NCBI RefSeq assembly: GCF_002744735.1
Contig: NZ_KZ319340.1
Span: 1,087,030-1,151,029, forward strand
Source: Marinobacter guineae
GTDB lineage: Bacteria; Pseudomonadota; Gammaproteobacteria; Pseudomonadales; Oleiphilaceae
Reading direction: 5' to 3'
DNA: 64,000 nt
In this document: one piece after another, positions 46,943 to 56,728 of the stretch
How positions within the stretch are numbered: position 1 is the stretch's first letter
Layout of the letters: each line of letters opens with the position of its first letter
Program-made: the position numbers and the translations under genes
Notes under the pieces: generated by a model
Told to the model about the DNA's origin: nothing
The model's input: the letters and a program-made list of their open reading frames with translations, nothing else
The model's database searches: none

Positions 46943-48502
46943 ATGGCCCGTTCGAGCGGATTCCTGGATACCCTTCTTACCAGCCCTACCACGGAACGAT
47001 ACAGGGTCGGCATCAGCCTGCTTTTCCTGCTAGGAGTATGGTTGACCGTCGGATCATTCAGCCAGGGAATGCCGAACAGCATGTTGCTGATGGCTGCGGC
47101 GGTCATTGGCGGTTACATGGCGATCAACATAGGGGCCAACGACGTCGCAAACAACGTGGGTCCGGCGGTTGGCTCCGGGGCCCTTTCACTGGGCGCGGCG
47201 GTTGTTATTGCTGCTGTTTTTGAAGCGGGCGGTGCGATTATTGCCGGGGGTGATGTGGTGTCCACCATCAAGGGCGGCATCATCGATCCCTCCAACCTCG
47301 AAGATGGCCGGGCTTTTGTCTGGCTGATGACAGCGGCCCTGCTGGCCGGTGCTCTCTGGCTGAACCTGGCGACCTGGATGGGCGCACCTGTCTCCACTAC
47401 CCATTCGATCGTTGGTGGCGTTCTCGGTGCCGGCATCGCCGCCGGTGGCTGGGGCATTGCCGATTGGGCTGTGATGGGCAAGATTGCTGCCAGCTGGGTC
47501 ATCTCCCCTGTACTGGGTGGTGCTCTGGCGGCCCTGTTTCTGTTCGCGATCAAGAAGACGGTACTGTATCGCAAGGACGTCGTCCCGGCGGCGCGCACCT
47601 TCGTGCCCTGGCTGGTAGCCATTATGGCCTGGGCTTTTGGTACCTACCTGATGATTAAAGGCGTCAAGAAGATCGTTAAGGTAGATTTCCTTGAAGCTAC
47701 CCTGATCGGGCTTGTGGCAGCGGCTGTGGTGTTTTTCGTGATGCGCACGGTGGTGGGGCGACTGGCATCAACCATGGAGAACAGCTCGGCCGGAGTGAAC
47801 ACACTGTTTACCTGGCCCCTGATCTTCGCTGCTGCGCTGCTGAGCTTTGCCCATGGTGCCAACGACGTGGCCAACGCCATCGGTCCGCTGGCGGCCATTA
47901 ACGATGCCCTGTCCGCCGGAACGGTGATTACCTCGGCCAGCATTCCCCTGTGGGTCATGATGGTTGGTGCCTTGGGCCTTGCTGTTGGCCTGATGCTGTT
48001 TGGCCCGCGCCTGATCAAAACGGTTGGTAGCGAAATTACCGAACTGGACAAGACCCGGGCCTTCTGTATCGCTCTGTCCGCCGCGCTCACGGTTATCCTT
48101 GCCTCCCAGTTGGGCCTGCCTGTCAGCTCCACCCACATTGCGATTGGGGGCGTATTTGGCGTTGGATTCCTTCGGGAATACCTTAAATCCAATTACGCGA
48201 CCCAGCTGCACAAGATCATGGAACATCATGCCCCCGAAGAGCAGGAGCGTCTCAAACCGTTCCTTGATGACTTCCGCAATGCCTCCGTCGAGGAAATGGA
48301 AAACCTGCTGAAGCAGGCCAAGAAGAAAAAGCAGGTGCCGCTGTCCAAATCCGAACGCAAGCGGCTGAAAAAGATTTACCGGGAAGAGATGGTCAAACGC
48401 TCCCACCTGGTGCGGATTGCTGCGGCCTGGATTATCACCGTGCCAGCGTCCGCGATCATGGCGGCTATCCTGTTCTTTACCCTGCGGGGCCTGCTGATCT
48501 GA
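46943..48502 (+). CDS. Inorganic phosphate transporter (PiT family)
   Basis: 519 residues. The two signature repeats of the PiT family are present: GANDVANNVGPAVGSGAL near residue 57 and GANDVANAIGPLAAI in the second half. About ten hydrophobic helices lie around a long soluble loop; residues 415-485 are charged and helical. It is a low-affinity, proton- or sodium-driven phosphate importer, complementary to the Pst system at the window start. A GTG or TTG alternative start is not needed; the ATG at 46943 lies in a good context. Confidence 0.93.
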   Translation: MARSSGFLDTLLTSPTTERYRVGISLLFLLGVWLTVGSFSQGMPNSMLLMAAAVIGGYMAINIGANDVANNVGPAVGSGALSLGAAVVIAAVFEAGGAIIAGGDVVSTIKGGIIDPSNLEDGRAFVWLMTAALLAGALWLNLATWMGAPVSTTHSIVGGVLGAGIAAGGWGIADWAVMGKIAASWVISPVLGGALAALFLFAIKKTVLYRKDVVPAARTFVPWLVAIMAWAFGTYLMIKGVKKIVKVDFLEATLIGLVAAAVVFFVMRTVVGRLASTMENSSAGVNTLFTWPLIFAAALLSFAHGANDVANAIGPLAAINDALSAGTVITSASIPLWVMMVGALGLAVGLMLFGPRLIKTVGSEITELDKTRAFCIALSAALTVILASQLGLPVSSTHIAIGGVFGVGFLREYLKSNYATQLHKIMEHHAPEEQERLKPFLDDFRNASVEEMENLLKQAKKKKQVPLSKSERKRLKKIYREEMVKRSHLVRIAAAWIITVPASAIMAAILFFTLRGLLI

Positions 48503-48598
48503 GACCTTGGGCTGGTTGTAACTGGCCAGTTTGGCCATACTATGGAGATATTACGGGGGTGTTCGCCCCCGAGCATCCATTTGTCCGGGGAGTGAAGT

Positions 48599-48865
48599 AT
48601 GAGTACGTCGAGTGAGGGCCGTCAGGCGAGGATGATTGATGAGCTTCGGGTGTTCATCAAGAAGGTGCTGAGTGATCCCACCATTGCGGTAAAATCCATG
48701 GAGATTGCCCGGAAGCACCGTAGCGACCCGAATGCCGATGAGATCATCGCCCGGGAAATCAGTGCCAACACGAACATCCGGATTCCGGAGAACTGGAGTG
48801 AGGCGGATCGCATGTTCCTGGATATCATCCACGATGTTCTGGATGATGAAGAGGCGCTTTACTGA
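48599..48865 (+). CDS. Conserved-looking small acidic protein of unknown function
   Basis: 88 residues, ATG 48599 after GGGGAGTGAAGT. The protein is helical by composition, with MIDELRVFIKKVLSDPTIAVKSMEIARKH and an acidic tail (IIHDVLDDEEALY). No signal peptide, membrane segment or known motif is seen. Codon use is like that of the neighbours, so it is probably real. A GC hairpin (48554-48571) sits 27 bp upstream in its leader. It lies between pit and panP, with hairpin copy 3 after it. Confidence 0.6.
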   Translation: MSTSSEGRQARMIDELRVFIKKVLSDPTIAVKSMEIARKHRSDPNADEIIAREISANTNIRIPENWSEADRMFLDIIHDVLDDEEALY

Positions 48866-48901
48866 GGTCGAGTTGAACTCGGAGACTCAGGCCTTGGGGA
48901 A

Positions 48902-49015
48902 GAGCCAGTAGGGTGGGCGTTTCGAAAACACGCTCCTTGCGGCACATCCCTGTGACGCTTGGGCTCCGCCATCCCTGGCTCCGCACAGTTTTCGAAACGC
49001 CCACCCTACTGGCTC
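48902..49015 (-). repeat. Variable-stem hairpin element, copy 3
   Basis: Arms 48902-48929 and 48988-49015 are perfectly complementary over 28 bp. The 58-nt loop, read on the minus strand, has GCCAGGGATGGC (48979-48968) and CACAGGGATGTG (48954-48943). It lies between convergent genes and its loop motif is in the sense of panP, 22 bp past that gene's stop codon. It would form the end of the panP mRNA. Confidence 0.85.
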
Positions 49016-49036
49016 ATCAGATTTTAGGAATTGCCT

Positions 49037-50713
49037 TCAGGCCTGTTTCGCGTTTGGAGTGGTCTGTTTCAATACAGCATCCGCCATCTGGTGCAGAATG
49101 TTGATCTCATCCGCGATTCCTTCATCCCGTGACAGCTCCCGCTGTTCCGTTAGTATGTCTGCCAGAATTTCCTTCGTCGTCAGCGGGTTTGCCAATACCA
49201 CTCGGAAGACGATGCATGGGAAATGGAAATAACGGGCCGGCTCGAGTCGGGTCCGTGAGACGAACGCCTTACCCCGTTCCCGCTGGGTTTTCTGGATGAA
49301 TTTGGTGATCCGGTTGAGGCAGGTGTTGAGCTTTTCTGCCTGCAGTGGATCGGCAATTTCCAGGGCCTGCTGGACGTTCTCCGGGCAATAGCGGTAGGTG
49401 AGAATGTTCAGCTCCGGCCGGGTGATCAGTTCGAAGTCCGAATCCGCCTCGATCATTTCCGCAAAGTTCTTGGCCTTGTCGATGCCTTGGTCGATCAGGA
49501 TTTCGTAGCCTTCCCGGGCCAGGATCTTGAGGCCGGAATGGATCAGCATGGACATCCCGGGCCGGGAGCCTTCGAGGGTGGTGCTGCCCAGGTCCCGGGA
49601 GCCTTTCCGGATAATGTACTGGGCGTGGTGCTCGACGGCACTGGCCAGGCTTGGGTCTCGGAACACCACCAGGCCCACACCCATGGGCACGTAAAGCTGT
49701 TTGTGGGCGTCGAAGGTGACGGAATCGGCCTTCTCGATGCCTCGCAGCAGGTGCTTGTAGGTGCGGGAGAACAGGGTTGGGCCACCCCAGGCGGCGTCGA
49801 CGTGGAAATGGGCGCCGAATTCCCGGGCGATGTCGGCCATACCGTCCAGCGGGTCCACGTTGCCGGTTTCGGTGGTGCCGGCGACACCGCAGATGGCCAT
49901 CACCTTGATTTTCTGGCGCTGGAGCTCCAGGCATTTGTCCCGCAGGGCGTCGGTATTGATTCGATTCTCGTCGTCGGTATCAACCGGAATCAGGGATTCC
50001 CGGCCCAGACCAAGCACATCGGCGGCCTTGCGCAGGGAATAATGGCCGCGACGGGAGACCACAATGGCAGCGCCTTCGTAGCCATAGTATTTCAGAGCCC
50101 GAAACAGGCCTTCCTGGTGCAGACCCCGGAAGCTGCCCTCGGCGGGGAAGGCCCGGTTACGAGCTACCCAGAGAGCGGTCAGGTTGGCAACGGTGCCGCC
50201 GGAGCACATCGCGCCCAAAGCGTGGCGGGGGTCGTGCATCCATTTGCGGTAGAAAGCACCGTCCTCCTGGTACACCAGGCGGTGAATCATGCCCAGTACC
50301 TGGCGCTCCATGGGGGTAAACGCCTTGGAGGTTTCGGTTTTCACCAGGTTCTGGTTCAGGGCAATCATGATTTTGGACAGCGGCAGCATGAAATAGGGCA
50401 GCGCTGAGGTCATGTGCCCGATAAAAGCCGGGGATGCGGTGTGAACGGAGTTGGCCACCAGTTTGTCGAGAAGGAACTGGGCCTGTTCAGACACGAAAAC
50501 GGGCTTTTCCGGGATGGTGTAATCGGAGAAGTCTTTCTCCACATCCGAAAGGTCACGCTCAACCGCAACGATGTGCTCCTGCAGGAAGCCGGCAAGGTTG
50601 CGGGAGATATTCTGGTCAATCCGGCTCAGCGTTGATTCCGGCGCTTCGGGCACCGTGAATACGCGATACATGGCCTCAACTGAGGCCTGGGCGGATTTTT
50701 TCTTTCCGGTCAT
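49037..50713 (-). CDS. panP: PLP-dependent aspartate 1-decarboxylase PanP
   Basis: 558 residues from ATG 50713; an in-frame GTG at 50722 is also possible and neither has a clear ribosome-binding site. It is a group II PLP decarboxylase: the cofactor Lys is in VTFDAHKQLYVPMG, with HVDAAWGG before it. The overall sequence and length match the PanP group of Vibrio and relatives, which makes beta-alanine for pantothenate. Glutamate decarboxylase-like activity is the main alternative. No panB or panC lies nearby. Confidence 0.8.
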   Translation of the reverse strand: MTGKKKSAQASVEAMYRVFTVPEAPESTLSRIDQNISRNLAGFLQEHIVAVERDLSDVEKDFSDYTIPEKPVFVSEQAQFLLDKLVANSVHTASPAFIGHMTSALPYFMLPLSKIMIALNQNLVKTETSKAFTPMERQVLGMIHRLVYQEDGAFYRKWMHDPRHALGAMCSGGTVANLTALWVARNRAFPAEGSFRGLHQEGLFRALKYYGYEGAAIVVSRRGHYSLRKAADVLGLGRESLIPVDTDDENRINTDALRDKCLELQRQKIKVMAICGVAGTTETGNVDPLDGMADIAREFGAHFHVDAAWGGPTLFSRTYKHLLRGIEKADSVTFDAHKQLYVPMGVGLVVFRDPSLASAVEHHAQYIIRKGSRDLGSTTLEGSRPGMSMLIHSGLKILAREGYEILIDQGIDKAKNFAEMIEADSDFELITRPELNILTYRYCPENVQQALEIADPLQAEKLNTCLNRITKFIQKTQRERGKAFVSRTRLEPARYFHFPCIVFRVVLANPLTTKEILADILTEQRELSRDEGIADEINILHQMADAVLKQTTPNAKQA

Positions 50714-50907
50714 AGGCGCCACTCACATTCAGTGGTCATCCGAAGGGCCGGTTCCGGATGCCCTGCGGATACGGCCGGCATTTATGTCCGGCATTGGTTA
50801 CGGGTCACCTGCCGCTGGCAGGCGCACTGGCATCCCTGAGGGGGCGTAGTATACGGCCTGGCGACAGGTTACGCTACATGACCCCGGCTCGGGCTGTTGC
50901 GTTCCGG

Positions 50908-51252
50908 TCAGAGTATTTCCCGGTGGATATCCAGTATGGCAGCATCCACGCGTTCTTCGATGGCTTTTTCGATCTGGTCGAGGCGTTGGGTGATTTGCTG
51001 GGAGGAGGTGCCCAGGGCTGCGATGGTCCAGGTGGCGCAGTCCAGGGCTTCCTGGTCGGCGGTTTCTGCCACGGCCAGGTCGGGTTCTTTGCCCCAGATG
51101 GCCTTGAGGGCGGTGAAGACTTTGCGTTTGGCTTTGAGGTCTTCGCAGCCGTAGAGCTGGAAGTGCAGGGTCAGGACGCCTACGTGGGGCGTGATCACCG
51201 TTTGTTGAGGCGTATTGCCTTCCCTAAGCAATTTTCTCAATGCTTCTGACAT
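50908..51252 (-). CDS. DUF503 / YlxP-like protein
   Basis: 114 residues from ATG 51252; the frame extends to 51375, but that part crosses hairpin element 4 and is spurious. The core VGVLTLHFQLYGCEDLKAKRKVFTALKAIWGK...VAETADQEALDCATWTIAALG matches DUF503 (YlxP), a small fold with a conserved LK-KR motif. The function is unknown; in Firmicutes it sits with translation genes. Here it lies 184 bp after panP, with hairpin copy 4 just upstream. Confidence 0.75.
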   Translation of the reverse strand: MSEALRKLLREGNTPQQTVITPHVGVLTLHFQLYGCEDLKAKRKVFTALKAIWGKEPDLAVAETADQEALDCATWTIAALGTSSQQITQRLDQIEKAIEERVDAAILDIHREIL

Positions 51253-51273
51253 GATTGGTTCCGTGCAGGAGCC

Positions 51274-51376
51274 GGTGGGATTTCGCCTTCCAAAAAACGC
51301 TCCTTCGGCCCATCCATGGGGCGCTTGGGCTCCGCCATCCATGGCTCCGCACATTTTTGGAAGGCGAAACCCCACC
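51274..51376 (-). repeat. Variable-stem hairpin element, copy 4
   Basis: Arms 51274-51296 and 51354-51376 pair over 23 bp with one mismatch. The 57-nt loop, on the minus strand, has GCCATGGATGGC (51345-51334) and CCCCATGGATGGG (51321-51309). It lies between two genes of the same strand, the AidB-like gene and the YlxP-like gene, in the sense of both. A second hairpin cluster (51401-51493) follows on its far side. Confidence 0.85.
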
Positions 51377-51400
51377 GTCTCGCCAAGTTATCAGCTAACC

Positions 51401-51493
51401 GTAGGTCGGATTAGCCAAAGGCGTAATCCGATAGATCTGGATGCTTTGGTCTGCCGTTGGCAAAAAATAACCAACGGCACGCCTTTAGCCTAC
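51401..51493. repeat. REP-like hairpin cluster
   Basis: GTAGG..TTAGCCAAAGGCG (51401-51423) pairs loosely with CGCCTTTAGCCTAC (51480-51493), and an inner stem TGCCGTTGG / CCAACGGCA lies within. GTAGGTCGGATTAG..CGTAATCCGA is a motif commonly repeated between genes of gammaproteobacteria. The right arm overlaps the stop codon of the AidB-like gene (51485-51487). Confidence 0.55.
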
Positions 51494-53185
51494 TACAGGC
51501 GTTGCCCGTTTGAGAATGGCGACCGGATCAGTGCCTGACGGCAGGTTGCCATAGTTCATGCCGCCGCCGGATTGCAGACGGGTGGCGCAGAAGGCGTCTG
51601 TCACGGCTTTGTCGGAGTGGCGGATCAGCAATGAGGCCTGCATGACCAGGGCCATCCGGTCGACCAGGTTGCGGGCCCGGTACTGGAAATCGCTGATGTC
51701 GGCGAAGTCGTGCTGGAGCTGGGCCAGGAACTGGTCGAACCGGCGGTCGGCGCCTTTGGCTTCGGCGGCTTCCCGGAAGAAGGCGTCGAGGGTTTCGGGT
51801 TCTTTTTGCAGGGCGCGCAGGGTGTCCAGGCACTGAACGTTGCCGCTGCCTTCCCAGATGGCGTTGACCGGGGATTCGCGGAACAGGCGGGGCATGATGC
51901 AGTCTTCCATCACGCCGCTGCCGCCGATGCATTCCATGGCTTCGTAGGCATGGTTGGGGGTGCGTTTGCAGATCCAGTATTTGCCGACTGGGGTGGCCAG
52001 GCGGGCCAGGAGCCGTTCGTGTTCCCGGTCCTGGTTGTCGAGGGCACGGGCAATCCGCATGGTGTAGGCCAGTGCGGCTTCGCTTTCCAGGGCCAGGTCG
52101 GCCAGGACGTTCTGCATTAGCGGTTGTTCGATCAGTCGTGCGCCGAAAGCACTGCGGTGGCGGCAGTGGTGGGTAGCCTGGGCTACGGCCTGGCGCATGC
52201 CGGCGGAGCTGCCGATCATGCAGTCGAAGCGGGTCATGGCCACCATTTCGATGATGGTGGGCACGCCGCGGCCTTCCTCGCCCACCATCCAGGCCAGGGC
52301 GCCGCGCAGTTCGGCTTCGCTGGAGGCGTTGGCGATGTTGCCCATCTTGTTCTTCAGGCGCTGGACCTGCCAGGGGTTCTTGGTGCCGTCCGGGCGCCAG
52401 CGGGGCATCAGAAAGCAGGACAGGCCGCCCTGCGTCTGGGCAAGTACCAGGAAGGCGTCGCACATGGGGGCAGAGACGAACCATTTGTGGCCCGCCAGTT
52501 CGTACGCCTGGCCGGCGCCCTTGGCAGCCACCGGGTAGGCTTTGGTGCTGTTGGCCCGGACATCGCTGCCGCCCTGTTTCTCGGTCATGGCCATGCCGAT
52601 GGTGACGGAGCTTTTCTGGCTGTCCGGCAGATTTCGGGGGTCGTAGTCGTTGGCCAGGATCCGTGCTTCCCAGTCGGCGGCCAGTTCCGGCTGTTTCCGG
52701 ATGGACGGGATGGCGGCAAAGGTCATGGTCACCGGGCAGCAATGGGCCGCTTCCACCTGGGAGTGCATGTAGTATTTGGCGGCGCGGGTTACGTGAGCGC
52801 CCTGGCCGGGCTGGCTCCAGGGGCTGCTGTGCAGGCCGTTATCGAAGGCAATGCGCATCAGCTCGTGGTAGGCCGGGTGAAAATCCACTTCGTCTACACG
52901 GTGGCCGAAACGGTCATGGGTGTTGAATGTCGGCTTGTTGGCGTTGGCGCGGAAGCCCAGGTCGATGGTTTCTGCGGCGCCTGCCAGGGCGCCGAAGGCT
53001 TTGAGGTCTGCGGTTGCACTTTTGGCACCTTCGCGGAGAGCGGCTTCCTGGAGAGCGATGTCCTGCTGGAACAGGTTGTAGTTCTCCAGCACCGGTGGCT
53101 GGTTGAAGACCTCGTGGGTGGTGGCCAGGTAGCGATCGTCCTGGTCGGTTGACGGCATGTCGGGCCGGGGTTGCCGCGCACTCAT
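51485..53185 (-). CDS. AidB-like acyl-CoA dehydrogenase
   Basis: 566 residues from ATG 53185, with AGGAGG just upstream; the frame is open to 53221. The protein has the acyl-CoA dehydrogenase fold and the long N-terminal region of AidB (LENYNLFQQDIALQEAALRE). Flavin and substrate regions are GMAMTEKQGGSDVRANST and ECIGGSGVMEDCIMPRLFRESPVNAIWEGSGNV. E. coli AidB binds DNA and responds to alkylation; other members act in fatty or branched-chain acid metabolism. The TetR gene ends 2 bp before it, so the pair is one operon and lipid metabolism is more likely. Confidence 0.88.
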   Translation of the reverse strand: MSARQPRPDMPSTDQDDRYLATTHEVFNQPPVLENYNLFQQDIALQEAALREGAKSATADLKAFGALAGAAETIDLGFRANANKPTFNTHDRFGHRVDEVDFHPAYHELMRIAFDNGLHSSPWSQPGQGAHVTRAAKYYMHSQVEAAHCCPVTMTFAAIPSIRKQPELAADWEARILANDYDPRNLPDSQKSSVTIGMAMTEKQGGSDVRANSTKAYPVAAKGAGQAYELAGHKWFVSAPMCDAFLVLAQTQGGLSCFLMPRWRPDGTKNPWQVQRLKNKMGNIANASSEAELRGALAWMVGEEGRGVPTIIEMVAMTRFDCMIGSSAGMRQAVAQATHHCRHRSAFGARLIEQPLMQNVLADLALESEAALAYTMRIARALDNQDREHERLLARLATPVGKYWICKRTPNHAYEAMECIGGSGVMEDCIMPRLFRESPVNAIWEGSGNVQCLDTLRALQKEPETLDAFFREAAEAKGADRRFDQFLAQLQHDFADISDFQYRARNLVDRMALVMQASLLIRHSDKAVTDAFCATRLQSGGGMNYGNLPSGTDPVAILKRATPVVG

Positions 53186-53187
53186 TG

Positions 53188-53820
53188 CTACCTCCTGATG
53201 CCGGTCAACCCCTGCATGCAAAAGCGGATGATGGAATCGACCAGCGAGTCGTTGTCGTCAGTTGTTGCGCAGGCCGACTGGCTGGTCTGGGTTGGTGACA
53301 GTGGGCCAACCAGGCTTTCTGCGATTGCGCCGACCAGGCAGGTACTGCTCTGGCGTGCGTCCTGATCCGGTATGCAACCTTCTGCAATGCCATCCCGGAC
53401 CGCTTTCTCAAACAGCTTGGCGTAGGCTTTCCGGTACGCCAGTCGTTCCTCTTCCACTTTCGGGTCCACCGGCTCCGCGATCAGGGACCAGGCCATCATT
53501 GGACCCCTGAGAGCCCGTTCGGCGAATTGTCTCAGAGCCCGCTCCAGTCTTTCGGCCGCGTTTCCGGAGGTGGCCAGTGCTTCGGAAACCTTGTCGACTT
53601 CGCGCTGGGTGGCCAGCCGGAATATTTCCGCAAACAGGTCTTCCCTGGACTCGAAGTGCCGGTAAATGGTTCCGGTAGCGACGCCGGCAAGGCCCGCGAT
53701 ACGAGTAACTCTTGCGCTTCGGAATCCACCCTCTTCAACGCACTGGTAGGTGCATTCCACAATCCGTTTTCGCGCCTCGGCCTTACGCTGGCGCATTTTC
53801 TCCGTTTCTCGATAGGCCAT
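53188..53820 (-). CDS. TetR-family transcriptional regulator
   Basis: 210 residues. The N-terminal helix-turn-helix is clear (RIAGLAGVATGTIYRHFESREDLFAEIF, about residues 41-68). The C-terminal ligand domain is not specific by eye. It is cotranscribed with the AidB-like dehydrogenase and probably controls it in response to an acyl-CoA or related ligand. A short inverted repeat lies just before its start. Confidence 0.9.
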   Translation of the reverse strand: MAYRETEKMRQRKAEARKRIVECTYQCVEEGGFRSARVTRIAGLAGVATGTIYRHFESREDLFAEIFRLATQREVDKVSEALATSGNAAERLERALRQFAERALRGPMMAWSLIAEPVDPKVEEERLAYRKAYAKLFEKAVRDGIAEGCIPDQDARQSSTCLVGAIAESLVGPLSPTQTSQSACATTDDNDSLVDSIIRFCMQGLTGIRR

Positions 53821-53839
53821 TCCGGCTCCCTATAAGCAG

Positions 53840-53853
53840 TGAATCATTATTCA
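53840..53853. promoter_or_regulatory. Candidate operator of the TetR regulator
   Basis: TGAATCATTATTCA is an inverted repeat TGAAT-N4-ATTCA, 20 bp before the tetR start. The surrounding 120 bp are A/T-rich and likely hold the promoter. Its size and place fit autoregulation; the assignment is tentative. Confidence 0.35.
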
Positions 53854-54092
53854 TTCTTTGTGTCAATTCTGCTGACTCTAAATAGAGATCAAATTAAACC
53901 ATAATATTCATGATCTTATGGGTAGTTACAAAAAATTACAAAAAAGGCGTTGCCAGTAAATGGCGTGGTCACAAAAAGCAGATTATAAAGACGCCAAGAC
54001 GAAGCCGCAGGCGGTCGTTCGTCGACACGGAGTGAGGCTCCCTGTGCGGGTGCAGTACTCGACCATCTGTTTTCGTTGATGGAGAAAAGGTC

Positions 54093-54314
54093 ATGAGTGA
54101 ATTCGACGAAAGCAACCTGGAGCAGGCCGGAAGCTGGGCCAGCGACAGTGACGACAACCATTCCATTGCCGGCCGTGCACGGATTCGCGCACAGTTGCAG
54201 GCAGACATTGATGCGTTTCTGAACCACGGCGGCAAGATACAGGAAGTCGATACCACTTTCCGTTCTGATTCCCCGCGCAAAGTGGACGTCGGTTTCAACA
54301 ACCGATCCCTCTGA
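54093..54314 (+). CDS. SutA-like small RNA-polymerase-associated protein
   Basis: 73 residues, ATG 54093 after GGAGAAAAGGTC. The C-terminal part AQLQADIDAFLNHGGKIQEVD recalls the conserved end of Pseudomonas SutA (FL-x-x-GGK-x-QE), a small protein that binds RNA polymerase and helps slow-growth transcription. The N-terminal half is acidic (SEFDESNLEQAGSWASDSDDN) but shorter than in SutA. It stands alone with its own terminator. The match is from memory of the family and covers about 25 residues. Confidence 0.5.
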   Translation: MSEFDESNLEQAGSWASDSDDNHSIAGRARIRAQLQADIDAFLNHGGKIQEVDTTFRSDSPRKVDVGFNNRSL

Positions 54315-54329
54315 ACGCTGGCCGTACAG

Positions 54330-54360
54330 GCCGGGGTGGGTTCGCCCCGGCTCTGTTTTT
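54330..54360 (+). terminator. Terminator after the SutA-like gene
   Basis: GCCGGGG (54330-54336) and CCCCGGC (54345-54351) form a 7-bp stem with an 8-nt loop, followed by TCTGTTTTT, 16 bp past the stop codon. Confidence 0.88.
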
Positions 54361-54474
54361 GATGCCGGTCTCGTTATGGTCAGCCAGCCTGGTTTATCCT
54401 CGCTCAATACCATCCTGTCCTGTTAACCGGGGCAAGGCGCCAATCACCCGATAATTCCGGATCCGCCCTTGGCC

Positions 54475-55503
54475 ATGAAGTCCTTTATCCGATTTTTCGT
54501 TATGTTTCCGGTGATCATAGCAGTTGTCGCAGCATTCTGGCTGTTCGCCACTGACTCACGGGAAGCCACGCCCCCCGCCGATTCTTTCAGCGAAAGTGAA
54601 GCGGTCGTGGTTCCGGGACAACGGTCTTCCGGAAAGCAGGTCGCCCCCTCGAAGCTGGTTGGCGGGTCGTCGGCTGTAACGGTTCCGGAAATTCTGCCTG
54701 CTTCACTGACAGGTACGTCTGTTCCGGACGGATGGGCCATAACGGACCGGTTAGGCAACCTGATACCCACCCCGCATTTGCGCCAGATGTTCGAGTATTT
54801 CCTTTCTGCCCTTGGAGAGGAATCACTGGGACAGCTGGTGGCCCGCATTGAGTCCGCCCTTGCAGGGCTCGAAGAGCCTGCGAGATCTCAGGCCCTGGCA
54901 ACCCTCGGCGCTTATCTCGATTACAAACTGGCCGTTTCGGAACTTGAACAGACCTATGGAGATGTGAAAGGCCTTGGCCCGGATGAGGTGCAGCGACGAA
55001 TAGCGGAGATCCATGCTCTGCGCCGAACCTGGCTGGACGCTGCTACTGCGGAGGCCTTTTTCGCAGATGATGAAGCCGTAGACCGTTTTCAGATGGAAAA
55101 GCGCCGAATTACCCGGGACGAGAGCCTGACGGCTGAAGAGAAAGTCGAGGCTCTTCGCAAGGCGGAATCATCCTTGCCGGAACCGCTCCGCGAGGCCAGG
55201 AAGGAAACCCGTCAATTCGCAGAGTATGAACAGGTGCGCCAGCAGCTGGCAGACGATCCCCGGGCGCTTCGGGCCTGGCGCCAGGAGGCTTTCGGAGCTG
55301 AAGCGGCGGACCGGCTGGCACAGCTTGAAAAGGAACAACAGGAGTGGAGCCTGCGTTGGCAAGCGTACTCCGTGGAACGGGACCGCCTGATGTCGTCCGG
55401 GTTGGCGGCGCAGGAGCGGGAGGAGGCGCTGGATCGCCTCAGGGCCCGCCACTTCAACGAAACCGAACGAATCCGTGCCGAGGCACTGGATTCAATCCGG
55501 TAA
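54475..55503 (+). CDS. lifO: Lipase chaperone LifO (foldase)
   Basis: 342 residues from ATG 54475; an in-frame TTG at 54469 is the alternative, and no strong ribosome-binding site is seen. One N-terminal membrane helix anchors it, followed by a Ser/Pro-rich linker (about 30-75). The foldase core starts with the Lif motif LRQMFEYFLSALGEESL; FGAEAADRLAQLEKEQQEW near the end is also typical. It folds secreted lipase in the periplasm. Normally lipA lies just upstream; here it is missing, so the client lipase must be elsewhere. Confidence 0.88.
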   Translation: MKSFIRFFVMFPVIIAVVAAFWLFATDSREATPPADSFSESEAVVVPGQRSSGKQVAPSKLVGGSSAVTVPEILPASLTGTSVPDGWAITDRLGNLIPTPHLRQMFEYFLSALGEESLGQLVARIESALAGLEEPARSQALATLGAYLDYKLAVSELEQTYGDVKGLGPDEVQRRIAEIHALRRTWLDAATAEAFFADDEAVDRFQMEKRRITRDESLTAEEKVEALRKAESSLPEPLREARKETRQFAEYEQVRQQLADDPRALRAWRQEAFGAEAADRLAQLEKEQQEWSLRWQAYSVERDRLMSSGLAAQEREEALDRLRARHFNETERIRAEALDSIR

Positions 55504-55536
55504 TCGCCCTGTCATCAAATAGGATTATCCTGCTGA

Positions 55537-56661
<1,125 letters not shown>

Positions 56662-56728
56662 CAACCGATACAAACCAATCGCCGGCGTGCAATGCCACGG
56701 CGGCGAACAAGACTGGAACCGAGGAAAC

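Noticed and set aside
51528..52742. Minus-strand ORF of 404 codons and plus-strand ORF 52124-53152
   Set aside because: Both overlap the AidB-like gene in other frames and have Arg/Pro- or Gly/His-rich low-complexity translations.
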